Source of the DNA: Nannochloropsis salina CCMP1776
Taxonomy: Eukaryota > Sar > Eustigmatophyceae > Eustigmatales > Monodopsidaceae
Assembly: GCA_004565275.1 (NCBI GenBank)
Contig: SDOX01000002.1
Coordinates: forward strand, 1,124,884-1,188,883
Direction: 5' to 3'
DNA: 64,000 bases
This document shows, one piece after another, positions 33,119 to 43,102 of the stretch. Position 1 is the first letter of the stretch. Each line of letters begins with the position of its first letter. The position numbers and the translations under genes were made by a program. The notes beneath the pieces are model-generated. The model was given only the letters and a program-made list of their open reading frames with translations. It was not told the DNA's origin and did not search any database.

Positions 33119-33509
33119 AGAGTCAGCTGTAAATACGTTCTCGTATGTTTAATGAGGGAGGGACTGGAAGAGATAAGTGGCAGGACGGAGCGCTCGTAGT
33201 ATGGCGAGGCACATCGCCATCGCAATCCGGAGTGTTCCAGCTGTAGAGGAAAATTGCAAACTACACAGCGAATGTGTCTGAAAGTGCTGCTCGAATCCTC
33301 CTTTGTAGATGATAAAAGATGTCAGCAGTGCTTGATTGTGCGTTCTTTCCAATGGAACTAATTTTATACCAACAAATTGCAACCTGTGGGTGTAGAGAGG
33401 GTTGCACGCGATATGCGACGAACGCCGGAATCAGTGCAGCCAGGAAAGTGAGACAAATCCAACACACAATTCCGGGTTGTGGGCGTGATCACACTGCCTT
33501 TTCAAGCTC
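33119..33509. promoter_or_regulatory. Short divergent intergenic region between BCP1/BCCIP and GH81 genes
   Basis: 391 bases serve two opposite start codons, so the two promoters must overlap or be shared. No gene seen. Confidence 0.45.
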
Positions 33510-36080
33510 ATGAGCAACAACGGGGCCAATCATGGGCATTCTGTGGGAGTGGGCATCAAGGACGGCGGGGGTTCCGGGGGGGGAGGCGGCATGGGGGGGA
33601 TTCGGAAAGGAGGAAACAGGGCTGCGGGCAACAGCAACAATACAGGCAGCAGCAACATTGTACAGAATCTCATCAATAATAGCCGCTCGTCGGTACCTCC
33701 TCGTGACAACACCCCCCTGCTTGGCATTGGGGCCACGGAGGCCTCTCTGAAATCGGACGGGGGCGGAGGAGGACACGGGAGTGGAGAGATAGCCCGGACC
33801 AATGGGGTGGTGGGCTGGCGGGTGCATTTGAAGGGCACCGCCTGGCTCGTAGGCGTGGCGGTGGTGGTGGCCTTGGGTCTTTTTGGCGTGCTGGCCTTGC
33901 GGCGATCGCGCGGCCACGACCCTGTGCCTTTTGCCCACGTCTCCCACCCTTTGCAGCCTACGGCCCTGTGGGGTGCGGTGCGAAAACCTTATCCGACAGG
34001 GGCCTGGTGGACGAACTTGGTTTTGAACAAGGGCGACAACAACGTGGCGGTCCTCCCGTACGCGGTCAAAGCTACCGACACGGAGGGCCTCCAGGTGTCC
34101 TACTCCGCCTTCCGGCATCTGTCCACCGCTATGGTCATCGCGGATTTGTTCGCCCCGGACATGTCCCTGGCCACGGTCGAGAACGCCACGACGCACTACG
34201 TGGAATCCTACGACCCTTTGAGCGTGGGGCTGGTCTTTCCCACTGTCCTGCATTTGCAAGGGAATCGGCCGTCGTACTATCGTACCCACTTGGTCCGAGG
34301 GTGCCCGTATGTGACCGTGGAGTACTACGGGTGCCGACCTCAGGTCAAGGCGCCGAACATGATCACCGTCATCAACGGCTTGCTCTTCCGGGAAAACGCC
34401 ACCTTCCAAGCCGCTGCTTTGACCGGCTCGGTCTTCGATATCACCGTCATCAGCGGCCAGCACTGGATGCTCTTCGCCGAGCCCCCCATCACCTTGGTCT
34501 GGACGATCGACGGCTCCCTTACCGCCGTGGAGCCCTACACCGGCTTTCTGCGCGTGGCCGTGGCGCCGGTGGAGAAGGTGAAGCCAGTCTTGGTCAAACA
34601 CTGGCAGACATATCCCACAGGGGGGGAGGTTTCTTTGGAGTACCCCGGGAGGGGGGGAGTGACCGGGGGGCGGGGAAGCAGTGACAGTGACTTGATGATC
34701 ACCTACCGGTGGCGACGGCGGGGGGAAGGGCAGCTCTTGATGCTGGCCTTGCCCCATCATGTGGAGATTCTGCAGGACGCGGCGTTCTTGACGAATGCCA
34801 CGGATGTTTTCCAGACCTTGAAAGGCAGTATGACGGGGGTGGTGGGAGACAGATGGTACATGAAGGAAGGATTGCCACGTCCGGTGGATGCGAGCGATCC
34901 AACGAAGAAGAAGAAGAAGGCCACCCGGAGTCGTGCGGGGAGAGAACACATGTACGGCTTCCACGCGCCGAGGGGCATCCAGGACGAGAAGGCGTTGAAG
35001 GCCGTGCAGGGGGCGGTCTCGGAGGATTTGGCCGCCATCAAGAAGGGCGGCACGGAGCGATGGAACAAAACGGACAGGAGCGACGCGTATTGGGCGGGGA
35101 AACGCATGGCCATGTACGCGCGCTTGGCCCTGGTGGCGGAGGAGGTTGGGATGGAGAAGGAGCGGAAAGAGGCCGTCGCGCTGGCGGCCGCAGCCCTTGA
35201 ACCTTGGTTGGAGGGCTCGAACAAGAACCCCCTCGTCTACGACACCACCTGGGGGGGGCTGGTGTTGCAGAGTGGGTTGAGCGACCCTTACGTGAATTTC
35301 GGGAATACCTATTATAACGACCATCACTTCCAATACGGGTACTTTTGTTACTGCGCGGCCGTGCTGGCCCGTTTCGACCCGGCGTTCGTCAAGCGTCATA
35401 AAGGGGCTTTGCGGGCCCTGGTCGCCGACATTGCCAACGACGACGACACCTCTCCTTCCTTTCCCCTTGCCCGGCACAAGGATTTCTTCGACGGGCATTC
35501 CTGGGCGAGCGGCCTCTTTGAGCAAAACAATGGCAAGTCGCAGGAATCCTCCTCGGAAGCGATCAACGCCTATTACGGTGCACATTTGTACGGTCGGGCA
35601 ACGGGCGATGTGAAGCTGGAAAATTTTGCCAAGTTGCTCCTGGCCATGGAAATCCGCTCCACGCGTTGGTATTGGCACATGCAAAACAACACCAAAATCT
35701 ACGACCCCATCTTTGCAGCGAATCGGATGGCGGGCGTGGTGGGGGGGCTGGACGCTACCTGCCACACCTGGTTCGGGGCCAGCTTGGAATACGTGCATGG
35801 GATCAACATGATGCCCTTTACGCCGGTGACGGAGGCCGTGTTGGACGCCGGTTTTGTCCGAGAAGAATACCCGGTCCTGGCCAGCGTCTTGTCCCGGTCG
35901 GACGATCCCGTGGAGGAGGAATGGAAAGGCTTCATTTACATGGACCACGCTGTCATCGATCCGGCTGCCGCCTGGACGGAAGTTGAGAGTTTGAAGCGGT
36001 ATGATACCGGGAACAGTAAGAGCAACACGCTGTGGTGGGTGGCGACCCGTCCGGGCGCTGGAGATGGGGACTCCAAGTAG
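33510..36080 (+). CDS. Membrane-anchored GH81 endo-beta-1,3-glucanase
   Basis: GH81 enzymes cut beta-1,3-glucans by inversion. The intronless frame has 856 residues. A Gly/Asn/Ser-rich cytosolic head (1-108) precedes one transmembrane helix (about 110-131, TAWLVGVAVVVALGLFGVLA) followed by RRSRG, giving a type II membrane protein. The beta-sandwich N-domain follows (PTGAWWTNLVL, MVIADLFAPDM, YDPLSVGLVFP). The catalytic (alpha/alpha)6 part shows YNDHHFQYGYF (catalytic Asp near 602), DGHSWASGLFEQ and GKSQESSSEAINAYYG (acidic pair near 680-684). Substrate could be chrysolaminarin, callose or wall glucan. Orientation puts the enzyme in the lumen or outside the cell, so wall remodelling or daughter-cell release is more likely than storage use, by inference. 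A run of Lys-rich sequence at about 470 breaks the family alignment. Confidence 0.93.
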   Translation: MSNNGANHGHSVGVGIKDGGGSGGGGGMGGIRKGGNRAAGNSNNTGSSNIVQNLINNSRSSVPPRDNTPLLGIGATEASLKSDGGGGGHGSGEIARTNGVVGWRVHLKGTAWLVGVAVVVALGLFGVLALRRSRGHDPVPFAHVSHPLQPTALWGAVRKPYPTGAWWTNLVLNKGDNNVAVLPYAVKATDTEGLQVSYSAFRHLSTAMVIADLFAPDMSLATVENATTHYVESYDPLSVGLVFPTVLHLQGNRPSYYRTHLVRGCPYVTVEYYGCRPQVKAPNMITVINGLLFRENATFQAAALTGSVFDITVISGQHWMLFAEPPITLVWTIDGSLTAVEPYTGFLRVAVAPVEKVKPVLVKHWQTYPTGGEVSLEYPGRGGVTGGRGSSDSDLMITYRWRRRGEGQLLMLALPHHVEILQDAAFLTNATDVFQTLKGSMTGVVGDRWYMKEGLPRPVDASDPTKKKKKATRSRAGREHMYGFHAPRGIQDEKALKAVQGAVSEDLAAIKKGGTERWNKTDRSDAYWAGKRMAMYARLALVAEEVGMEKERKEAVALAAAALEPWLEGSNKNPLVYDTTWGGLVLQSGLSDPYVNFGNTYYNDHHFQYGYFCYCAAVLARFDPAFVKRHKGALRALVADIANDDDTSPSFPLARHKDFFDGHSWASGLFEQNNGKSQESSSEAINAYYGAHLYGRATGDVKLENFAKLLLAMEIRSTRWYWHMQNNTKIYDPIFAANRMAGVVGGLDATCHTWFGASLEYVHGINMMPFTPVTEAVLDAGFVREEYPVLASVLSRSDDPVEEEWKGFIYMDHAVIDPAAAWTEVESLKRYDTGNSKSNTLWWVATRPGAGDGDSK

Positions 36081-36628
36081 GGAAGGGGAAGAGCATGGGA
36101 CGTTTATAAATCGTAGCTGGAAGAAAGCAGTCATGATTGAAATAGTAAAACCTGTCGCCCGCCATTCAGTTGGACTGGGGGGGGGGGGGCAAGGGTAGGT
36201 CACAGGGGGCAATGCGAAAAGATGGAGGGAAAGCAATAGTCTACAAATGGAGTGTAGAGCAAAGACGAAGGGGCGTCGAGCATGCGGTGGGGAAAAAGAG
36301 GAAGACCAAGGACCATCCGTTCGTGTTGGTTTCTGGATTGGGTCGTCGCGTGGGGGGAATTGAAGGGGAAAATGAGGCTGTCGAGATAGTTAGAGAGGGA
36401 TTCCTTTCTCAAAATGATGCATCTGTCTTTCCCTGTAGGCCATCTCTTGGATCGAAAAAAAATGAAAAAAGGGCAACGAACACGAACAAACCAGATATTC
36501 CGCTTATAGAATCCGGTTTCTTATTAAATGCGGTGGGTTGCGGGGCTGTGCTTTTGTCAAGGCGATATATCTGTACATGGTCCGCGAATGACCCAGAGGC
36601 CGTGGTCAAGAGCATCGACAAGGGTCCA
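36081..36628. other. Convergent 3' intergenic region
   Basis: 548 bases between the GH81 stop and the alpha/beta hydrolase stop. It contains a G run at about 36178-36190. A + frame that continues into the antisense of the hydrolase gene is treated as a shadow. Confidence 0.4.
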
Positions 36629-38485
36629 TCACTTTGGTGTTCCCCAGGGGACGTATGCATCGTGACAAATCCACTCCACTGCCTGTGCGGGGGTCAAAAG
36701 CTTCATATAACACATACCCGCAAAGCGAGGCAGGGTGTCGATCGGCGTGTACAAGACCGGGGATCGAACTGTCACCCGCATCGGATCCTCCACGCGCGCT
36801 TTCACTTCCAGAGGCGTGGCCACCCAAGCCGGACCCCCTCCTCGTTCGGCAGTGATCTCGTCATCGGCTATAAACTCCAATTTTCGTCCGTACCGGTCGT
36901 AGCGCCTCCGGGCTTCCTCGCTCACCTTTTCCAAGGCCTTCTGGAAGGTTCGATGGTTGAGCTCGGCGGCTGTGGGCGCTTTCTTGGACGGATACCGCCT
37001 CAGGGCTTGGACGACGGCTTCTTGCCGTTTCATTTTGAAGTCCAACGCTGGAGAGATCTGTTTGGTAAAGCCGATCCGAATGGCCGCCTCTGGGACTTTC
37101 CGAACGCACACCTGCAAATACTCGCTTTCCGTGTCCAAAAAAGGCTTCGAGTAAACAAATTCCCCCTCACTTTCATAGAGCAAGGCACGCACGCTGTTCC
37201 TTCCCACGCCTTCCACGGAAGCCACCTCCGCCTGGGCCCACCGGATAAAATCGTCTTCCGCCTGAGGCGTGCTCTCGTCCAAATAAGGGCGCACCATCCT
37301 CCCCGTCGCCTCGAAAGCTTGGCGGAGGACACTGGCGCCCGCCACACGGGCCCGTCCGTTCAAAGGGAAGAGGTGGTAGGCCAGAAATGAGGCGACGATC
37401 TTGCCCGTCATCCTGTGGGCTTCTTGGAGAGAGACGTAGGGCGGCAGGTCCCGCCGGCCAGACATGCGCGCGGCTTTGGACTGAGAGCCGTCGCCAAATT
37501 GTTGGTGGGAGACACCGGGGAGAAGGACGACGGGTTTGTCGAGGAGGGCGTCTTCGAATCCTTTCTTGGCCATCAAAGATTCCACCTCCGCGTACTCCAA
37601 GGCCCCTCCGGTGAAACGAATGTAGCCGTCCATCTCCCCCAGCAGTTGGAGGATGGGTTTGGGGAAAGCAAGCACACTCCTGGGTTTCCATGGTAGAACG
37701 CCCCGACTGTTTAATGTGGACCCCAAGTGCACGAAAGCTTGGGATCGTGTAAGCGCGGCATCGTACGCAAGAAAAGCCCCCGCACTGTGCCCTGCGACGG
37801 CCACAGGGGCCCGGGCCGAAACCCCTCGCAAGCTCACTTCCGTCAGAATGGACGCTAGACGGCGTTCAGGTTCTTGAGGCAGGTAGCCGAGGTTGTTGAA
37901 GAATTTGGCCACAACCACGTAGGCCTTCACGTCATAATTTGCAGCCAGAGCATCCTGGATGGCCAGCGCGGTCTCCCGGTAAGCAGCGGGACCCATGCCA
38001 ATGCCGGGAAATAAAACAAGCACCATGTCTGCCTCAACAGAAGTTGGAGGCTGGGAAGAGGTGTCCTCCTGAGGGCTCGATGTTCCGCTGCTCCGGCTAC
38101 CCGGGGGAAGAAAGAGACTTTTCTTGACATAAATCGCATCCCCACCATCCATTATTTTGCGGCCAACAAACCGGGGTACCGCCGTCAAAATCCTTCCAAT
38201 ACTTGGTAGTGCCATGGTCTGCTGTCTTGTGCGACCCGCTTCTTGTGATACAGGCCGCACGAGAAAATTAGCGAGGGGAGAGGCTAACTGGGAGGAGGTC
38301 GGGCCACAGAGGAAAGTGGATGAGATTTTGCCCAGGGCGCTGGCCTGGAATGATGAGCCACAGGAAGAAGCAGCTGGCAGAATGAATGATTCCAACGCCT
38401 TGGCACTTGCCGCAGGCTGTGCAAACAAAAGCAGGAAAAGCAAGCACATGGGTGCTGGTGTGGCCCGTCCCCTCTGATGAAGCAT
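36629..38485 (-). CDS. Alpha/beta hydrolase with signal peptide
   Basis: The product is 618 residues from the ATG at 38485, chosen because a clean signal peptide follows (APMCLLFLLLFAQPAASA). The alpha/beta-hydrolase core starts near 150 with VLVLFPGIGMGPAAYRE. The nucleophile elbow GHSAG has Ser234, and a late VVLLPGVSHQQFGDG supplies the likely catalytic His. The acid is probably in the strand before it. A second half of about 280 residues has a repeated EF/Y-Lys-rich pattern and ends in CYMKLLTPAQAVEWICHD; I do not recognise this part as a named domain. The leader plus a Ser/Ala-rich stretch could be a bipartite plastid signal, or simple secretion. Lipase, esterase or acyltransferase activity is possible; substrate unknown. 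An upstream in-frame GTG (38551) is not favoured. Confidence 0.75.
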   Translation of the reverse strand: MLHQRGRATPAPMCLLFLLLFAQPAASAKALESFILPAASSCGSSFQASALGKISSTFLCGPTSSQLASPLANFLVRPVSQEAGRTRQQTMALPSIGRILTAVPRFVGRKIMDGGDAIYVKKSLFLPPGSRSSGTSSPQEDTSSQPPTSVEADMVLVLFPGIGMGPAAYRETALAIQDALAANYDVKAYVVVAKFFNNLGYLPQEPERRLASILTEVSLRGVSARAPVAVAGHSAGAFLAYDAALTRSQAFVHLGSTLNSRGVLPWKPRSVLAFPKPILQLLGEMDGYIRFTGGALEYAEVESLMAKKGFEDALLDKPVVLLPGVSHQQFGDGSQSKAARMSGRRDLPPYVSLQEAHRMTGKIVASFLAYHLFPLNGRARVAGASVLRQAFEATGRMVRPYLDESTPQAEDDFIRWAQAEVASVEGVGRNSVRALLYESEGEFVYSKPFLDTESEYLQVCVRKVPEAAIRIGFTKQISPALDFKMKRQEAVVQALRRYPSKKAPTAAELNHRTFQKALEKVSEEARRRYDRYGRKLEFIADDEITAERGGGPAWVATPLEVKARVEDPMRVTVRSPVLYTPIDTLPRFAGMCYMKLLTPAQAVEWICHDAYVPWGTPK

Positions 38486-39137
38486 GATATAATGCCCCTG
38501 TTCTTGTACGGAAAACAACGAAAATATGAGGTTCCCAATCCCTGATCTCACCGGAAACTTTATTGAATGCGCTTTTGTGCCTCTTCCTTTCCCTATCTGG
38601 CAGGATCAAAGCCATGAAGGCTTCTGTGATCTCATCGTCGTCATCTTCGTCATCACAATTTGATGAGAAAAAAAGTGCGCGAATTATGGACTGGATTTAC
38701 GAGGTTTTCCTGTGGTCATTGCCGAAAAGCTGATTATTGCGCTTAACTTTCTTCTCACTCTCCACCAATATTACTCATTAGTCATTTATCATTCATTTCA
38801 TGCCCCATGGATGTCGCGCAGGCTTCCATACTATTTGTTTCCCGTGCTATTCCCTTTCATATACTTTTGGCGCGAAAGTTCTGTGACGATGTCCAAACCC
38901 GTCACTGCTTTCCCCCCCGTGTGGCAAACCTGTATGTGATTATTGCATTCCCTCGCATTTCGATGCATCTGCCGGGATTTGAGGCCTAGCTTTCCTCATT
39001 TACATTTTAGCAGTCTTGTTCATTTTTACTCTATCCCACTTTGCTGCTTCCCAGGACTCCGACTACACGCACAAGCTCCCGGCTCCGTTATCGTCTTCAA
39101 CACCACGTGCATCTTAGCTAAGCAACTCAGCATCACG
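38486..39137. promoter_or_regulatory. Divergent intergenic region
   Basis: 652 bases between two divergent plastid/secretory-type genes. The + side just upstream of 39138 is pyrimidine-rich. No further gene recognised. Confidence 0.35.
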
Positions 39138-40741
39138 ATGAAACGCGACTGTTGCATCGTACTAGTTCTTGTTTCGATTCTGAGCCTTATCCCTGCAGAT
39201 GCTTTTCTGGTGCCTGCGTCTCCGTTACGGACGCAAGCTTCTAGTCTACTGACCATGGAAGCGAAAAAGGTAACGAAGCTATATGATTTTCCATTGCGTG
39301 CACCTACTTCACAGTTCGGGGCATCCATTTTTGCATCTCGAGACTTCATCATAAATGATAACTTGGCGAAGAATGTCGATGTAAAACAAACATTTCAACG
39401 CTGCGTTGTCCTTGGTATGCCGTAGTCGGTCGTTCTTCGTCTTACTGTCGTCATTTCCCGGGTTCTAATCCATCACAGGACCCTCAAACCCCCGGTAGCC
39501 CGTGGATCAACCTCCCTCGGAAAATCCTTGCTCCTGCTACTTTGGCCTTCGCAACCTGGCAGTCGACCTTTTCCTTCCAACCGGGCTTCCTGGGGGCTTC
39601 CTCTTCCGTCTTCCCCGGCGTGGAAACAGTCCAATCGGCGCACGCGGCCCGGCCTTCCAACGCGCCCTCGTCAGCAGGCAGTCGGGTGAACAAGGACGCG
39701 GAGTCCCTCCTCAGGTATGGCCTGCCCATAAACAGCAAGGAGGCCCGTGAGCTGCAAGAAGCCGTTGAAGGTGTCAAGGAGAACATCCGGGGAAAGCGTC
39801 TGAACGAAGGGAAAAAAGACGTGCAGCGGGCCAAGTCCATCCTGGCGTCCAAGAGGGAGAAGCTCCTCAAATCCGTCCGATCGGACGGAAAAGAACGGGC
39901 ACAAGAACTGTTGAAAGAACTGGAAGGGAATCTTGACGAGCTGACCGCGACTTTTGCGGAGGACGCCGGGAGGGGTTCAGAGCAGGAACGTGCGAAGCTG
40001 GACTTGGCCTACAAACAGCAATTGGATGCCTCTCGAGCTGTCACCGAGGTGGAGGAGTTGATGGTCCCAGCGGGGTACACTGTTTCGGTGCCTGAAGAAT
40101 TTAGCAACCTTCCTCAGTTGCAAGGACGGGCGGAAGTAGACATGATGTTGAAGAAAGGAGAGGCGGGGGAGAAATTTGAAATCAAAGGGAAGCTCTATGA
40201 TTCCATCCAGGTGAAAATGGTCATCGATGGATTCAATGCCCCTGTGACGGCGGGAAATTTTGTAGACCTGGTGCAGAAAGGTTTCTACAACAATAGGCCT
40301 ATCACGCGAAGCGATGGATTCGTGGTTCAATACGGTGATCCGGAGCCTCAGGGGGAGGTGCATGGTTATGTTCCCTTCGGGTCTAAGGACGTTCGTACCA
40401 TCCCACTGGAAATTTTTGTGGCACAAGACGAGTCGCCCATGTACGGTATGACGACGGAGGACGATGGACGCGGCTACAGTGCCACCCGTTTGCCGTTCCA
40501 GGCATACGGGGCGATTGGCATGGCCCGCGAGGAATATGTGGCAGATTCCGCGAGCAGCCAGGTTTTTTGGTTGCTGTTTGAGAGCGACTTGACTCCCGCA
40601 GGCAAAAATTTGCTGGACGGTCGTTACACTTGCTTTGGCTATACCACGGAAAATGCCGATTTGCTTGCTGGCGTGAAGGAGGGCGACGTGATTGTATCGG
40701 CCAAGGTGGTAAAAGGAGGGGAGAATCTCGTGAAAAAATAG
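39138..40741 (+). CDS. Thylakoid-lumen cyclophilin, CYP38/TLP40-like
   Basis: CYP38 is a lumenal cyclophilin-fold protein needed for photosystem II assembly in plants. Two exons, 39138-39269 and 39479-40741 (intron 209 bases, GAAAAAG|GTAACG ... CATCACAG|GA), give 464 residues. The start is a signal peptide ending PADA|FLVP, the Ala|Phe site typical of ochrophyte plastid leaders. A second hydrophobic stretch (PRKILAPATLAFATW) looks like the lumen-targeting signal. Residues about 100-235 are charged helices (EARELQEAVEGVKENIRG and the following block), as in the helical regulatory domain of CYP38. The cyclophilin barrel follows (VKMVIDGFNAPVTAGNFVDL, GFYNNRPITRSDGFVVQYG, QVFWLLFESDLTPAGKNLLDG). 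As in CYP38, several prolyl-isomerase residues seem changed, so enzyme activity is uncertain. A later donor at 39415 was rejected because its phase does not fit. Confidence 0.9.
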
Positions 40742-41175
40742 ACAAAGGAGAGACGTGAGGAAGGGGAGCAGATAGGATTTGAGGGTGGTAGGAGGCAGGA
40801 CAGGAAAGTTGATGATTGACTGACTTGCTTTTAGCTGTCTGTGGGGCGCTTTATTTGCTGTGAGCAGCGTCACAGGCTACACAGAAACAGTGTTTGCTTT
40901 CGCAAAGAGATAATTGAAACCAATGCAAATGCTTGAGGATTTTCCAAAACAACATGAAAGAAAAGAGAAGAAAGCATTCGTACCTGCATCGGCGGGAACG
41001 CCCGCAAAGAAAGAGGTTTCAGGACGTTTTTTACGGTGTTATAACCCCCTAAATTACTGCCACACACGGTAACCACCATTGCACGCATGTCACCTTGTTA
41101 TGTACTCTTACATTTTTCGCCACTTTGTGACCCTGATCTCTTTTTCCCGTCTTCTGCGTACGCCCTCTCTCCCTT
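40742..41175. other. Convergent 3' intergenic region
   Basis: 434 bases between the cyclophilin stop and the phosphotriesterase-related stop. No gene, repeat or RNA recognised. Confidence 0.4.
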
Positions 41176-42534
41176 TCAGCCTGGCGGCTTGCGCTCCGAG
41201 TCATCCAATGCCTTCCAGCCCGTATCTCCATGGGCGGACAAACACCGACTGGTGCAATACACGTATGAAAATTTGCTGAAATACGCATTTTCCCGGACCT
41301 CGAAGGCGGCTTTGCACCAGGAACACGTTCCAATCTCCACCGGCTTCTCAACTGGGGGAGGGGCGCGCCACCATGCCAACAGGCGTCGCATGTTCCCACC
41401 GCCAACTCCCGCGAGGTCTGAAGGAGACACGCCAAGACGAACAAGACGGGGAAGAATGTGCTGGGGAAGGTGCGTGTATCCGAACCCTCCGTATTTTTTG
41501 AGTTTCAGACGGCAAGTGATGGTGTGGGAGAGGAGAATCCGGGAGGCGAAGCCCTCCTCGCACAGGAGGCTTACAAGCCGGGCGCCTTCCTCGTCCGGGG
41601 CAACCTCGGAGACCAGCGCGGCGGTGGGAGACGCATAGAAAGCATTACCATGGAAGGAGAAGGAGAGATGGACTTGATCGTCATACTTCAAAATAGCCGC
41701 GTAGGACCGGAGAAGATGCACGTGACACGGGCAACGGCAAAAGACTATGGGGGCGTGCTTGGCGCCACCCGCGTGCACACCGTCAATAATGCTTCGCGCC
41801 CTGCTTTCCGAAAAACCTTTCTGCCCCCAGACGTCGTGGATGGTCAGGAAGATCGGAACGCCCTGACAGAGGCGGGAGGCCATGCCCATGGCCTTGAGGA
41901 GGACACCCTCTAGACTCTGGCCCTCTTCTTCCGAGATTCCTTCTCCTAAGGCAGGCAAATCTACCAGACCCAAGAACCCGACCCCGATCCGCTCCATTTT
42001 CAAAGGAACGAGGGTGCTCGTCGACCCTGGCAACTCAGGTAAGGTCCCGCTGGTTGGCCCGGGGGATGAGACTTCGACGCCAAATTTGAGCTTATGAACC
42101 AGGTCCGTGGCCATAGTTTCGGGAGTGGAGGAGCCTTGGCAGTCGGATGGCAGGACACCTGTCACAACCATAATATTCTTTTTTTCAAGCCTGGCGGCCA
42201 GCCGACTTAAGGGCTCACGGTCGCGAGAGGTAGGGCAGGAGGAGTGTATGACCACCTTGCAAGAAGTGCTGGATGAGAGAGACTCGGGTAGTTCCAAGAC
42301 AGCCTCGAGTTCGCGCAGCATTTCATCTGCTGAGGGAAGACGTAGGTTCCATAGGTACTGTCCAGGATTACTTCGAATGGCTCCCAGATTTGAGAGGCAG
42401 ATTTCTTCCTGGTTGAAGGCGCTTGAAGACATACTCGGGGCAGAGGTCAGCGACTCATCTAAAACAAGACCATCCGAACCCAAGCAAAGAACGGACAATG
42501 AAGTTTCCAAAGAAGTCGTGACCGTCCTAATCAT
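41176..42534 (-). CDS. Phosphotriesterase-related (amidohydrolase fold) protein, probably non-catalytic, with C-terminal Cys motif
   Basis: 452 residues from the ATG at 42534; an in-frame GTG lies at 42576. Family landmarks of phosphotriesterase-related (PTER) proteins are SNLGAIRSNPGQYLWNL (counterpart of NLG-IR-NP), VVTGVLPSDCQ, PIFLTIHDVWG, and KKYGGFGYTHLPQHILPRL with the closing GNMRRLLAW. The usual metal ligands look eroded. The early HxH is not seen, the lysine and second histidine positions are replaced (GFLGLVDLP; VFCRCPCHVH), and the Asp that normally precedes the YGG motif is Thr (LSHTITCRLKLKKYGG). After the fold comes a short Cys module, CSWCKAAF then YVYCTSRCLSAH, which could bind one zinc. 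A structural or regulatory role is inferred. A missed upstream exon could hold part of the N-terminus. Confidence 0.72.
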   Translation of the reverse strand: MIRTVTTSLETSLSVLCLGSDGLVLDESLTSAPSMSSSAFNQEEICLSNLGAIRSNPGQYLWNLRLPSADEMLRELEAVLELPESLSSSTSCKVVIHSSCPTSRDREPLSRLAARLEKKNIMVVTGVLPSDCQGSSTPETMATDLVHKLKFGVEVSSPGPTSGTLPELPGSTSTLVPLKMERIGVGFLGLVDLPALGEGISEEEGQSLEGVLLKAMGMASRLCQGVPIFLTIHDVWGQKGFSESRARSIIDGVHAGGAKHAPIVFCRCPCHVHLLRSYAAILKYDDQVHLSFSFHGNAFYASPTAALVSEVAPDEEGARLVSLLCEEGFASRILLSHTITCRLKLKKYGGFGYTHLPQHILPRLVRLGVSPSDLAGVGGGNMRRLLAWWRAPPPVEKPVEIGTCSWCKAAFEVRENAYFSKFSYVYCTSRCLSAHGDTGWKALDDSERKPPG

Positions 42535-43102
42535 GACGATTCTGTTGTCGATACCGTACGCTATTCTATTATTCACGTTAAATTATTGGCATGAGTTGCG
42601 GTAGGCAATCGTCGACACCTGCAATATATATGACGAGATATGAAGAAATAGGGCCTGAGATACACAAGCGTCGCACCCAATGTGTCAACACTTGTCCAGA
42701 GCAGCTGTACCAATAAATGGTTAGTTCATTGAGCGTATGGAGGGTATGGATGGGGGGGTATCGTCTTTTTCTAGCTACTAGTTGAAATTCTTGGCGATGC
42801 CACAACGTTGGATGTCCGAAAAAGGCAGCTGAAGAAACGCATACATTTCTTACTCTTCGGAAGCGAGCATGCAATGATGCCCTCGGTCTATTAATACTCT
42901 TTTGCTCAATAATTGTGACTGTTTTTAATCAACAGGCCACAATGAGGGTCAGAGGCCTCGAGCCGGGTAACTTTTTCCAAGGACTCGTCCTTCTCAGTGC
43001 CGCGAGTCAGACAGGCAGACCTTTTGCCCGATCACCAATCTGCCCTCTATCCCGAGAAAAATCACATTTTCCTGCCTTTTGCTCACCTTACACGTCGCAG
43101 TC
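42535..43102. promoter_or_regulatory. Divergent intergenic region
   Basis: 568 bases between the phosphotriesterase-related and MEKHLA genes. It may hold an unrecognised 5' exon of the MEKHLA gene near 42942. No RNA gene recognised. Confidence 0.35.

Noticed and set aside
33489-36236. 915-codon open frame on the minus strand antisense to the GH81 gene
   Set aside because: The protein is Pro/His/Arg/Gly-rich with no domain. It arises because GC-rich third codon positions in the real gene leave the opposite strand free of stops.
36170-37390. 406-codon plus-strand frame over the alpha/beta hydrolase 3' half
   Set aside because: No domain, wholly antisense to a supported gene.
39415-39478. Later splice donor (GTATGC) for exon 1 of the cyclophilin gene
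   Set aside because: Leaves phase 1, whereas exon 2 requires phase 0; the GTAACG donor at 39270 fits.
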